A stretch of DNA of 64,000 nt from Paraphaeosphaeria minitans (taxonomy: Eukaryota; Ascomycota; Dothideomycetes; Pleosporales; Didymosphaeriaceae): positions 2,356,001-2,420,000 of the forward strand of contig WJXW01000007.1 of assembly GCA_015832175.1 (NCBI GenBank). The letters run 5' to 3'. A program made the position numbers and the translations under genes. Below the pieces are notes generated by a model, which had not been told where the DNA came from, ran no database searches, and saw only the letters and a program-made list of their open reading frames with translations. Positions 12,661-24,060 of the stretch are shown here, piece by piece; the stretch's first letter is position 1; the number at the start of each line of letters is the position of its first letter.

Positions 12661-14635
12661 TAAAGGAAATAGGTAAATAGTATAGGAAAAAGAAATAGAG
12701 AATACCTAGTTACTAGCTAAAGATATATTAGAGCACTAATTATTCTTCTTTTTATTATTAATAGTAATATTATCTCTATAGTAGTAGCTAGACTAATAAG
12801 TATTTAGGGTTTAGGGCTCTATAGAGCTAGAGGCCCTAGTTACTTTAGACTAAAAAAGAGATCTAGCACGATTTTAGGTAGCTTAATTAATAGACTGCTA
12901 ATAAGGTAAGAGAGAACTAGAATAAGAATACTAGGAATAAGTAGACTAGAGAATAGCTAAGGCTAAAGAGGAGCATTCTCCTTAGTAAGAGAATCTAGGC
13001 GTATAAGTAATCTAGGACTAGGTAATTTATAATTAGAGCTAGAATAAGAACCCCCTTAAGCTAAAGGACTAAAACCCTAAAATAATAAAGCACTACTAGG
13101 AGGAGACTAGAGGAAACCTCTAGAAGACTTTTAGAAATAATTTTAAAAGGCTGCTAAAGAAAGAAGACTATAGTTTATAGTAATAGTGTATTAGGGTTCT
13201 ATAGGCTCCCTAAGAATAGGAGTATTAAAGGTAGAAATAGCCTTAGAAGTGTAACTAGAAGGAGCCTAAAAGTAAATTATACTAATAAAAAGAATATTAG
13301 TAACTAAAATAATATTATTTATAGAAGGACTAGTGCTAGGGTTAGCTAGCTTATCTAAAAGAAAAGAGATATTAGCTTAGGTAATAGAGAATTAGGACTA
13401 GAACTTATAATAAAAAGAGTAAAAAGTATAGTTACTATTTATCTAGTACTTATTACACCCTCTTTAGTTTAGTAGCTTACCTTCTAGATAGGAAATGCTA
13501 TATTTGCTACTAAAATAGAGCTTACTCCTCCTACTTTTATTCTAGTAGTAGGTGTAGTGATAGTTAATTAGAGAAGAAGGAGAAAAACAAAAGGAGGTAG
13601 TAGTATACTAGATGCCTATATTAATATTAGTATTATAGTATCTACGCATTAATAGAGCCTCCCTAGTGCCTAAGCTAAAGAACTTAGTAATAGTCTCTGC
13701 TTTAGTATTACTAATGTTAAAGTGCTAAATAGTAAGATCTAAATAGCTATTATTTTTATAGGCGCTAGTAGTGTAAAGAATAGGACCTAGAGTAATACCT
13801 TATATATTTAGGCTATAGATAAAGTAAGCTAGTTTACGTAGAAGATTATAGTTTACACGCTAATTAGCCTTTACCCTAACTAAGAAAGTTAGTAATAGGA
13901 TATAAAAGGTTTTTAGGATAATATACGCCACTTAATAATGTACTCCTTAGTAGACTTAAAAAGGTAGATAAAGAGGTCCGCCTTTATATTACTAGTAAAG
14001 CTACGCTTATTTAGGTTATTACTAGTTTTTCTACTACTAGCACTAGAAGTAGCTATTCTACTTAGGGTATAGTTAACTATAGCTATAACTATAGCAGAGT
14101 TATTAAACAGGTATTAGAAGGACTAAAAGAGAGGGAGAAAAGTAGGAGTAAAAGTTAGAAGAAAGATAGAGCGGAAGAAATCTTAGGGTTATATACCCTA
14201 AAGATTAAGCGTAGGCTATCTAAGTGGCTTAGTAGGAGCGTTTGTAAGAGGATATTACTATAATATTACTATTTAACATACTAAGAGGTCTACAAACAAC
14301 TTTAATTATAAGGACATAAGTAGTAGATAGGCAATAAGTTAGTAGTTAGAATAATTAGGTATAGTTAGTTAGCTAGAGGCTAAAGTAAAATTATAGGCCT
14401 AGAATTAGACTAACGCTGCGTTGCTACCTAATATATAAAGAAGTTAATAAATAACTTTAATTATAGGGATATAAGCAGCAGATAGGCGATAGGTTAGTAG
14501 GTAGAATAATTAGGTAAGGGTAGCTAGCTAAAGATTAAAGAAATTGTAGGTCTAGGAGGTAACTACTAATAAAGTATTAAAAGGGTAGTAAGGTAGTAGG
14601 CTTAAGGGACTAAGCCTAAAAGAGAGGGAGGAAAA
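12661..14635 (+). other. 3' internal part of the outer LTR element
   Basis: AT-rich, RIP-mutated DNA between the nested Copia and the right outer LTR. No domain was recognised in any frame. Near 14280-14360 and 14445-14530 two related stretches (AACTTTAATTATARGGAYATAAG.. and TTAGTAGKTAGAATAATTAGG) form an imperfect duplication about 170 bp apart. It ends in the polypurine tract before the LTR. Confidence 0.5.
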
Positions 14636-14870
14636 TGTAGTGTAAAGGTTGGCCTATAATAGAGAATTAGAGAAATATAGGGCTAATTAGCTGTTGTTTA
14701 AGATAGCTAATTAGGGAATAGACAAAAAAGGAGAGCGCTAACTAGATAAGACACAAAGAGACCTAATAGAGAAGTAGAGTAGTTAGATTTGTATAATAGA
14801 TTTTAGAGAGGATAACTTAACTCATTCTTTTATATTCCTTACTTAAGGAAAACGCACCTACGACACCACA
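14636..14870 (+). repeat. Right LTR of the outer element
   Basis: 235-bp partner of 1677-1911. Starts TGTAGTGTAAAGG directly after a purine-rich tract and ends CGACACCACA. Confidence 0.8.
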
Positions 14871-14874
14871 ACAC

Positions 14875-16559
14875 TATTCTATGTAAACTATATAAGACAC
14901 CTATATCTCTTTAATAAATAATTTCCTACAATAATTAAAGTAAAAGAAGCTATAGATATAATAGAAAATATAAAGAAAATATACTAAAAACTCTAAGAGA
15001 ATCTTAAGAAAGCTTAGTAGCAATTAATTTTATACTAAAACAAAAAATAAAAAATAGCACCTTAGCTAAAGAAAGGGGATAAAGTATATTTGCTTATAAA
15101 GAACCTTTAAACTTAGAAGAAAAAACATAAGAAACTAGATTATATTAAAGTTAGACTATTTTATATTTCTAAGTAAATATTACTAGTAAACTATAAGTTA
15201 GAACTACCGCTAGATATAAAGATATACCTAGTATTCTACATATTACTACTAGAACTAGTAGACCCTAATACACTAGTTAGAACTGCCTTCTACCACAGAA
15301 CTAAGAAAGAAAATAAATTTAAGGTTAAAAGAATTCTAGAATATAATTAGTATAGTAATGTGTACCTTATTAAGTAGAAGAGTTACCTATATAGTAAAAA
15401 CACTTAGGAACTAGAGAACTACTTAGGAAACTATTAACAAAGATTAAAGAATTCTACTAATAACCTACACAGTATAATAACATTTATACCTAAGATAGTA
15501 AAGGCACTAAATTATCTTAGAATTCTAATAAGAAATCCTTAAAAGCGCTCTATATTACAAGAAATAAGAAGGGACCTAAAGGAGTCTTATTAACTACTAG
15601 ATTAACAGCCTTATAAGATTTAGCCTCTTTAATATTCTTCTCCTTAACTACTATTATATTCCTAGCGCGCTTATCTAGTAAGTCTATTTACTAATATAAC
15701 TAATTTTTATATGTATATACAACCTGTAATTTCTTTAACGCCTCTTTATAGGCTTTAAACGTAGGCTCCTGCGTTTCTTTTAACTTTTTTATTTATACAC
15801 GTAATTTCTCTTTCTCCGCTAATAAATGCTTAAACTTAGACTCTAAAACGCACACATTATAATATTAACCTTAATAAATATATTTCCTATATTTTCTAGG
15901 CTAAACGTGAATCTTATAAACACAGTTATATTTTATATATATTAAGCATTTCTTAACTATGACTTTGCTAAAGGAGTTAATAAAATTAGTTAGGTAATAG
16001 TAATAGGTAGTGTTACACTTAGAAGATTATTTATACATAATATAAGTAAGCTAATACTACCTATAATATAGGGTAAGCTCTAGTTATAACTAGGTATAAG
16101 TTATAGTTATATAATTTAAAGATAAATCCTAGTAAAGAGGGAGATAATATTAAGATCTAAAGGCTAGGCCTCTTAGGATCTTTATATATATCTATATTTA
16201 TTATTCAAGTGGCACAGCACAAGAGGATACGTAACCTAATTAGTGTAATTAGAGCGCTAAGATAACTAATTAGACTAAGCACTTAATATACTAAGTAACT
16301 AATTAGTGCTTAATTAGTTTCATTAGAGCGATTAGTCCACTAATTGCTTAAAGTATATAGAAACGTAAGAATAGGCTCTTTATACTTATATTTAATCTAT
16401 TTATTAATCTATTATTTAAATTCTAGTAGACTAATTTGTTAACTTATTATACTTAGTTAAAATACTAATGTATAAATAAAACCTTCTACCTTCTATAAGT
16501 ACTCCTGCCTAAGAACTAGCCTTAACCCTTTAGGACTAGTTACCCTCTTAGATTTAACA
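14875..16559 (+). mobile_element. Ty3/gypsy chromovirus 3' part: integrase C-terminus, chromodomain, 3' LTR
   Basis: Continues the integrase cut at 1676 (FYVNY.. onward). KGDKVYLLIKNL near 15075-15110 and LVDPNTLVRTAFYHRT near 15260-15305 are typical of the integrase C-terminal region. At 15315-15425 a chromodomain follows: FKVKRILEYN, NVYLIK-stop-KSY, SKNT-stop-ELENYLG. Both stops sit where chromodomains have tryptophan (TGG to TAG). AGAGGGAGA precedes the 3' LTR. The chromodomain classes this as a chromovirus, a group known to target H3K9-methylated chromatin. Confidence 0.82.
16148..16559 (+). repeat. 3' LTR of the gypsy chromovirus
   Basis: About 412 bp. Starts TATTAAGATCTAAAGG (ancestral TGTTAAG.. 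inferred) directly after AGAGGGAGATAA and ends TTAGATTTAACA, giving the expected inverted TGTTAA/TTAACA ends. The 5' partner lies outside the window, so the limits rest on end motifs alone. Confidence 0.6.
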
Positions 16560-17989
16560 CTATATAAGTGCAGCAACTGTAGTTAGGGCTAGAAAAAACG
16601 CTATAGCGTTAGCAGTTAGGGCTAAAAAAGGTATACTTACTAGCAGTGCTACGAAACTACGCTATATAGTAGATTTTAATTAAAATCTTTCTCTAGGCAT
16701 AGTATATACTATAGTAGTAGTGTAGATCGTCTACCACACTATTAAGGTAGAGTAAGACATATCCCCCTATAGTTAATCTAAGCGTTTTTTATACTAAGGT
16801 TTACTACTATAGGTTTTCTAGCCCCACTTTACAACACCTAATTAGAGGACTAAACTGCCTATTTAAGCCTAGCATAGGGGTTTTATCTAAGATTTTGCAG
16901 TGTTCTGTTTCGCGAAGGAGCCTTAGGGACAAGACCCACTACCTACCTAGATACCTAGATCTAGGCTAGCGCTAAGCTTAGAAAAGCGACATTAACAAAT
17001 GGTACCACATTAGAAAAGGTGTCTTGGATAGTTACCCTTGTGTGGCGTATAATATACACAGGTAGGGCCTATAGGCCCTACAGGACGATCACCTAAGAGG
17101 TAATTACATAACTAAAACGAGCTTCTTACTCAGCTTACTACTTTCTTATGTAACCTAGGACTATATAGACGCACTTCTAAACAGGCTTCCCCTATTTAGT
17201 AATAATATAGTTAATCACCCTAAGTAGTATCTTCTAGCTCACCTCTACACCATGCGATTTAGAGTACAGTAGTCGTAACATTTAAATTAGAGTATTATTT
17301 GGCGACAAATATATAGTGTATTCTAACACATGCTTTATTAAAGGAACTTCTAGTGCAGCCAGAAGGTGCCTAGCGATAACAAATCCTCTAAAGTATCTTT
17401 ATTTTATTGTACAATACTAATAGGTGTAGGATAAAAAGGCTAGGGTAGCCTAAATGCCCTCCTAGGATATTATCGTGCAAATCCTAGTTAGTATAAACCT
17501 CTAGCGGTAGGCTACTTACGTTATATAATATAAGGGATATTAGTAAGTAGTGCTTATCTAGTCACATAGCCAAGTTTAAAATAAGTCTTATACTTACTTA
17601 TACAGCACTACTAATGCTAGTAATTAGGTGTTCCTAGATTATTGTGCAATCCTAGGCTATAAGTCTAGATTATATAGTGTCTATGTATAGAAGTCGCATA
17701 GTGCTTATTATAAGCGTTATATATAAGGGGGGGTAAATGTCTTTATCGTATAAAGGGATAGGTGGACCTAGTCTTTAAATATCTAAAATATTAATATAGA
17801 AAATATGTTCTTTAATATCTTTATATAATCTCCTATAATGTATTCCCTCTCTTATAATAAAACTATAATGTTAAATTAGTGGTAGGGCTATACAGCCTAA
17901 AAATAAATATGTCTGTGCGAAGTTATAGCAAGTTAGATAGAAAAAAAAAATTTTTTTTTTTTTTTTTAAATAGTAAGTAAAATAACAAA
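16560..17989. other. Unassigned repeat-type DNA, less mutated at 16,880-17,370
   Basis: No gene found. The stretch about 16,880-17,370 has more GC than its surroundings. It contains a perfect 20-bp palindrome GTAGGGCCTATAGGCCCTAC (17062-17081). Around 17341-17373 lies sequence closely matching the LTR at 32774. Near 17941-17967 a run of ten A is followed directly by 17 T. The part next to 17990 is probably the 3' end or LTR of the minus-strand Copia at 17990-19860, but I could not define it. Confidence 0.45.
17334..17410 (+). repeat. LTR fragment related to the LTR at 32774
   Basis: GGAACTTCTAGTGCAGCCAG followed by AAGGTGCCTAGCG at 17341-17373 matches GGAACTTCTGGTGCAGCTGG plus AAGGTGCCTAGCG at 32780-32812; the differences are all transitions of the RIP type. 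Similarity then fades. It may be a decayed or partly deleted 5' LTR or solo LTR of the same Copia family. Confidence 0.6.
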
Positions 17990-19860
17990 AGAAATATTAT
18001 GTAGTAGAGTAGTTACTCTATTATATAGTCCTTGTTAATTCTGCCTACTAAAGCCTTAACAGTAATATATAGTTTATTTATTAAGAGTAGTGTTTAGAGT
18101 GCCTAGTTAGGTACTTTCTTTATATAAGTATTAGTAGGATTGTCTTTACTATTAATCCACCTAATCTCTATAATTTCCTATTTTTTGTACAACTCCCTAA
18201 TTAACATAATATTAATTATAAGGCGTTTTTTGTTTATAGTGCCTAGTTGTATAAGGCATTTGTATAGGGATTTTAAGTTAGTACAGACTATAATAGGAAT
18301 TAGGGAGATCTAAAGTATTTGTACAATCTATTAGAGTATTATACTTAATATAATTATATTATTAAAACTGCCTACTAGACTATACAATTTACTTACTAGA
18401 ACACTTCTAGTTACTCTTTTATACTTTACTAAGTTCTAGTAAATAATATTACTATAGATCTTAAAGTCCTAAGTTATTATGCAATGTTCCTCTACTAGCA
18501 TAATAACAAAGCTAAGCTATAAGCTTAGGTTTCTATTATTAGTAAAAGAGCTATCTATAAAGATAAACAGCTTCGTGCGACCTAGGTTAAGTGGAATAAA
18601 TTTTAGTCCTCTTTATACATTCTAAATTTACTAGTTTAAATATATGTTTAGTGCTTTAATATCTTCTTTTATTAGTACTATTATTTACGCGGCAATAGAC
18701 AGGTTAAATGTTACTTCTAGTTAGTAAACTAAAGAGATATATACACCTCTTACTTGTTATATAATATATTAGTGTATAGTATCTTTATCCTAGGGATTAA
18801 TTATGCGAAGGCTTTTAGCCTATCCCTTCTATTCTAAGGTAATAACACCCTAGATAAGTTAGATTTTACCTCTATTAAACTTAATTACCCTATTTTATAT
18901 TAAAACACTTTTATCCTTCGCACAAAACTTTATAGTATAGAGCTACTCCTTTTCTTATTATACAAAGCTTTCTGTAACTACACTAAGGGTGTTATTAGTC
19001 TAGAGTCTAGTAATACTAAACATCTTAGGTCCCTTATTTATAATAAGTAAGCATAGGTCGTACGTTAACACATATATCCTTAGTTTCTCCTTATAGTACT
19101 TATAGTATATCTTAAACTAGTAGAGACCTAATTCTACTACGCTATACAGAGGTCGTACAACTTATAGAATTATGTTTAGTAGGAAGAAATCGCGCATTTC
19201 TACTAGTAGTTAGGCGTATAATATACAAAGGAGTTTATTAGTAAACTATACATAGGCCTAAGTAATGTCCCTAAGCTTAATATGTATATTATATAACTAA
19301 ATTAGTGTTATAAAAAGAGCTAACAGTAACCTCTAGCTTATATATTAGATAGTAGAGGATTATATAAAAATCTTCTCTTTTTCTTTATCTAAATAGCTAG
19401 TAAAGACAAGTCTTAATTTCTTATATAATTAGGTTATCTTGCCTTTAATCTCTTATACAAGACGTAGGTTAAAAATATAGCTAGATTATTTATTAGGGTT
19501 ATATAACAAGATTTTAAAAGTGCTATTAGTAATAAAAGTATTTATTTCTGCTATATCTAATTCTTTAAAGGGCTAGCTAGGTGTAGTAATAACGCAATCT
19601 ATATAAAGCTTTAGTATAAGCTTAAAGTTATCCTTTTCTTTTTAGGTAATAAACTAGGTGTTTAGTCTTCCTAATCTTTATTAAGCTTTACCTAATTATA
19701 TAACTATAGTAGTTTAGTTCTTCCTAAGTTTTCCCCTTAGCCTTAGCTTTAGAGCTTTAATTTATGCAGCTATAAAAGCATCTACATCCTATAGTTCCTA
19801 TGTACTATTTTTAGTTGCGTAATAGTATAGTTTAACCTATATATAGCATAGTTTTAGAGG
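17990..19860 (-). mobile_element. Minus-strand Copia: RT and RNase H part (RIP-degraded)
   Basis: On the minus strand an RNase H domain is readable: FIFIDSSFTNN near 18565-18535, then KRVTRSVLVSKLYSLV, IIVCTNLKSLYKCLIQLGT and EIIEIRWINSKDNPTN going leftward to about 18120. The frame fades near 17,990 just before the A/T tract. Reverse transcriptase should occupy about 18,700-19,855 but is too degraded for a confident active-site call. The element continues beyond the insertion at 19861-22083. Confidence 0.72.
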
Positions 19861-20172
19861 TGTCTATACAGTTTATCGTACAAATAGCACTGAGTGAAAT
19901 AGGGGCCTGCCTACCTATAGGGACCCGCACAAGGACCCACTACTTAGGTTAGCGCTAAGAGGCAGAGACTTTATAAGGCCCTGCCTACCTATAAGGACCT
20001 ATATAAGGACCCACTGCTTAGGTTAGCGCTAAGAGGCAGAGACTTTATAAGGTCCTTAGTGCCCCTTTATATAATAGACTAGATATAATTAATTAAACCT
20101 ACTTCTTACTCTTTATATAATAGTATACTATTAACCCTTAAATACTTAATTATAGATTAAGCTAAACTAACA
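19861..20172 (+). repeat. Left LTR of the compact element, with internal duplication
   Basis: 312 bp, partner of 21772-22083. It contains a roughly 75-80-bp segment twice in tandem: CACTACTTAGGTTAGCGCTA.. and CACTGCTTAGGTTAGCGCTA.., each followed by AGAGGCAGAGACTTTATAAG. Both LTRs carry the duplication, so it predates or was copied during this insertion. Confidence 0.85.
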
Positions 20173-20399
20173 CTAATTAGTAGTTAATTCTAATTAACTA
20201 TAAACTAGTAAAGTCTAAAGATAGAGCGCCCTATAAGCTAAATACGTAGGCTCTGTATTATTATCTTTACTAGAGATTAAATTTTAGATTATATAATAAG
20301 TAGAAACAAAGCGCGCACATCTATAAAGAGTTATATAATCTAGTCTAAGCTATTCTATAGAAAAGAAAGGAGATAGTGAGCACATTTATAATCCTAAAA

Positions 20400-20513
20400 A
20401 ACACGTCATACAATTAAACTAGCGACAACTAAACGTAAACACGTTGCACGATTAAACTAGTAACAACTAAACATAAACACGTCGTACAATTAAACTAGCG
20501 ACACACTAATGTA
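20400..20513 (+). repeat. 38-bp tandem repeat, three units
   Basis: Three consecutive units start ACACGTC/ACACGTT and contain ACAATTAAACTAGCGACAAC or close variants. Most differences between units are transitions. It lies about 230 bp inside the left LTR of the compact element. Confidence 0.75.
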
Positions 20514-21771
20514 GTCTAGTCGCATAATTTAACAAGATAATAATATAGCACTAGGACTAGGAGACTTCCTAGAGGAATCTGTATAAGAAGGAATTGCATA
20601 ATAAGCTACCTAGGAGAATAACTTAGAATAACTTTAATAAGTAGAGGAAGTAATAAATATTAAGGCTATTACCTTAAGAGGAGAGATCGCACAAAAGTAC
20701 TAGGTAGATAGAGTAGATCTATACAGCTATCTACCCCCTTCTCTAAAACGGCTAAACACTTATATAGTATATATAATCGCGCAATATCGCGTAAGTAGCC
20801 TTAAAAGTAAAGAGGTAATCTCTTCTTTTACTAAAGATTTTAACAACTAGAAGGAGAAAACTTTTAATAAAATTAGTTATACAACAAGAAGAGAGCTTAT
20901 TACTTTTTTTATAAAAGAAAGCTTTATCGCTACTAATACTATAATAAAGGACACCTATACAAAGAAACTCTTTAAACTATTATAGCTTAACTATAAGCTA
21001 TAGACCTTTTATATAATAACGCTGTAACTGTAACCTAAACTGCTTTGCATAATCTTAATAAAGTAACCTACACTATCTATAGGCAATGTATATATATATA
21101 GAGTATAGCTAGGGCCTATCCCTATATATGCGAGGACAGAGACACTATATATAGAGCCACACTAGTGGTAATAGCCTAAAACCTAGACTACTTTTGCCTA
21201 ATAAACTATATTATATAAAGAGGCTAGACACTCCTAGTCTCTTTAATAACTAGGAGATTATAGTTCTATCTAGCTAGATAATATTATCTTTAACTTTAAA
21301 GGAGAGCTAGAGGATAAAGACTATAGTATAAAAAAAAAGGAAGATAAACAAGACTAATAGAGTAATAAAAAAAAAGTATAAAAAGCTACCTTATACTTTA
21401 CTTCTACTATATACTTTTATTATATAACTAGAAGTAATCCTTCTATACTTACTTACTAAGACCTAGCGCTAAGTATTATATTACTTAACACTCTACCTTC
21501 TATTTACGCATAGAATATATGCCTAGAAAGAGCGTTATTACGTGATGTAACTCTACTACTATATAAAGAGGTAGAGTAAGAACTAAGCAGGTTAGCTATT
21601 ACTACTTATTTATATAAGAGTAAGTGTAAATAGGACCTCTACTACATAGTAACACTACACCTACCTTATAACCTATTCTAATAGGGGAAGGCTAACTATA
21701 TAAATAGAGAAAGATAAGAAAAAGAAAGTGTATAAAAGATATAAGCTATTATATAAAAAAAAAGTTACTAG

Positions 21772-22083
21772 TGTCTGTATAGTTTATTATCTAAATAGCA
21801 CTAAGTAAAATAGGGGCCTACTTACCTATAGGGACCTATACAAGGACCTACTACTTAGGTTAGCGCTAAGAGGCAGAGACTTTATAAGGCCCTACCTACC
21901 TATAGGGACCTACATAAGGACCTACTGCTTAGGTTAGCGCTAAGAGGTAGAGACTTTATAAGCTCCTTAGTGCCCCTTTATACAATAGACTAGACGTAAT
22001 TAATTAAACCTACTTCTTACCCTTTACACGATAGTATACTATTAACCCTTAAATACTTAATTACAGATTGAGCTAAACTAATA
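21772..22083 (+). repeat. Right LTR of the compact element
   Basis: 312-bp partner of 19861-20172 with the same internal duplication, followed at once by the AGAGG target duplication. Confidence 0.85.
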
Positions 22084-22088
22084 AGAGG

Positions 22089-23865
22089 TCTATTTTTAAA
22101 CTCTAGAATAATATCTCTTCCTTTAATGCTCTTAATCTTATATAGTCCTTACTATCCCTTCTTTTCTCTCTAGGCTATAACTTTTAAGCTAAGTAGGAGT
22201 GTAAGGGTTTTGTGCGATAATAGGCTGTTCCTAGTGTTAATTATATAAGTAACTTTAACTTTAGCTCTATCCTTTTTAAGTATTTTTATTACTTTCTACA
22301 CTATATTAGCTTAGGCGATTAGTTCTAGTAAGGGTAGAGAGTTCTTATTAATCCTTAGGTAGGCACTAAAGACTAGGAGGGTAGGTACTATACTATTAGG
22401 CCTAGCTGTGTTATTTAGTGCCTTTACTACTATCTATAGCACTATTTTATTATTTATATAACTATTAATCTTAGCTCTTAGGATGTTATACACTTAGTAT
22501 AGTAGTGTATATACTCTTTTAATCTTACCTATAGTCTAGTGTGCCTCTACTAGCATTTGCCTATATTCTACCCTAACTATCTTTATATAATTCTAAAACT
22601 TATTTGAAGTAAAGTTAGTTCCTAGGTTATAAATAATATAATCTAGTAGGCCTTAGTGTATATTAATCTAGTATCTTATTAAGGTATCCTAGGTGTCTCG
22701 TATAGTTATTAATCTTAGGAATTAGGCTACCTAAAAGAATATATCTATATTAATAATATATAGGACATCCCTTTCACTAATTTATACAACATTAATAATA
22801 ATCTTATAGTTAAAGTATAAGTTATCTTAAATAGAGAACTTAAAGCGTCTTAGCACTTAGTTATATAACTAGTAGTAGTAATAGAACTTTCTTACTTCTT
22901 CTAGTATAGAGCTCTCTACTTTATACCCTACCTAAGTAAGAAGCTTATATAGTCTTTCTGTCTAAGGGTATCTAAAACAGTAGTATAGGCGTTAAAGTTC
23001 TGCCTCTATAAAGAAGAGAGCTAATTCCTTATTACTAAGGTTAAAGAAGGGGTAACCCTACTTTTATATAACTAGAACTGTTATACTATCTCTTTATACA
23101 ATAATATTTAGAATATTATTAAAGTATACCCTAAGTCTATTAGTATCTACTAGCGATAGCAGGAATAGTGTTAAGGAGTCTAGAATATAGTAGGTTACTA
23201 TTCCTATAGGGTTAGTAATTTATACAGTGCCTAGAGATGTCTAGAAACCCTGTCCTCTAAAGCTAATATTAGTAGATCCTAGTAACTAGTCTACTTTAGT
23301 AGTTAGGTTTTTATATAAGTAGGTAGTAAGCTAGTCCTTTTCTACTATAAACACTTATATAGCACCTATGTTCTAGAGTTCTCCTTAGTACTTTGTATAA
23401 TACTAACTAGCTAGAGTAAATAGTTATATAGGTTCCTCTATATTCTTATTATTCTTGCTATATTAGATGTCTTCGCTAGTTATATAGTAAAGGTAGGTAG
23501 TAGAAGTAAAGTATAAGATAGCCTTTTATACTTCTTCTTTATTACTCTATTAGTCTTATTTATCTTCCTCCTCTTTTATATAATAGTCTTCTTCCTCTAG
23601 CTCTCCTTTAAAGTTAAGGATATATACTTATATATCTATAGTAAAGGGTTTATGTTTGTAGAAGTTAGCGTATAATAATATATATTATCTTCTAGCTCAC
23701 TAGGTATCCCTTAGTAGATAGTTAGTAGACTAGTATCCTTTTTTATAGTATATAAAGCATTTCTACTTTATATAAGAGCTTAAACTTCTAAAATTACCCC
23801 TTCCTTTTAGTTTAAAGGTTAATCTACTTCTAGAGGGGCTAGATCCTCTTATGTAATTAGGATTA
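22089..23865 (-). mobile_element. Minus-strand Copia: gag end, protease and integrase part
   Basis: On the minus strand, a gag C-terminus appears near 23,800-23,640 (KGRGNFRSLSSY, KCFIYYKKG), a decayed CCHC knuckle. Integrase-like text reads leftward around 22,640-22,330 (VEAH.., AVKA-N-TA.. PSL..), typical of a fungal Copia integrase, but full of stops. The element resumes left of the AGAGG-flanked insertion as RT/RNase H. Its gag N-terminus and 5' LTR are missing at 23865, where the second Copia copy begins. Confidence 0.62.
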
Positions 23866-24060
23866 TATTGTGGTAAAAAGGGCTCGAACTATCACAGGAT
23901 ATTTAGGAGCAGAGTTGTAAAGAATACAAATAGCTAATTGTAGGAAAGGATGTCGAAAGGGTAGACTATATACAAAAGAAACAAGCCTCTTAGTAAGAAT
24001 CCTATAATATAAATTAGTAGATCTAGAAAGAATTACAGAAGTAAGTGTTTTACTTTAACA
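23866..24060 (-). repeat. LTR of Copia copy 2 (3' LTR in element sense)
   Basis: Complement of the copy 1 LTRs, 195 bp, ending ACTTTAACA. It is followed by CACCCCC, the complement of the polypurine tract, which marks this as the 3' LTR of a minus-strand element. Confidence 0.88.

Larger units (their letters stand above)
1677..14870 (+). mobile_element. LTR retroelement inserted in the gypsy pol, itself interrupted by a Copia
   Basis: Two direct repeats of 235 bp (1677-1911 and 14636-14870) bound the element. The right copy is preceded by a purine-rich tract (AGAGAGGGAGGAAAA), a good polypurine tract, so the element reads plus. ACAC flanks both sides (1673-1676, 14871-14874), a short target duplication. 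Joining the flanks restores continuous gypsy integrase reading (AYNN.. to FYVNY..), so this is a real insertion. Without the nested Copia it is about 5.9 kb. It has a gag-like zinc knuckle, but I could not find reverse transcriptase or integrase, so it may be non-autonomous, or its pol may be too degraded to see. Confidence 0.75.
19861..22083 (+). mobile_element. Compact 2.2-kb LTR element, probably non-autonomous
   Basis: Two 312-bp direct repeats (19861-20172, 21772-22083) bound 1.6 kb of internal DNA. Both begin TGTCTRTAYAGTTTAT and end CTAAACTAACA or its RIP form. A perfect AGAGG target duplication flanks the element (19856-19860, 22084-22088). The internal part is far too short for a full pol. 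A plus-strand reading near 20680-20960 (SYLPPSLKRLNTYIVY.. FTKDFNN) suggests a gag-like stretch but no domain is certain. Strand is provisional. The host is the minus-strand Copia on either side. Confidence 0.85.

Noticed and set aside
17062..17081. Perfect palindrome GTAGGGCCTATAGGCCCTAC
   Set aside because: Kept only as a note in the region entry; one isolated palindrome in unassigned repeat DNA does not support a function.
17941..17967. A10-T17 tract as a possible retroposon tail junction
   Set aside because: No target duplication or LINE-type frame beside it; it may simply follow the minus-strand Copia pol end.
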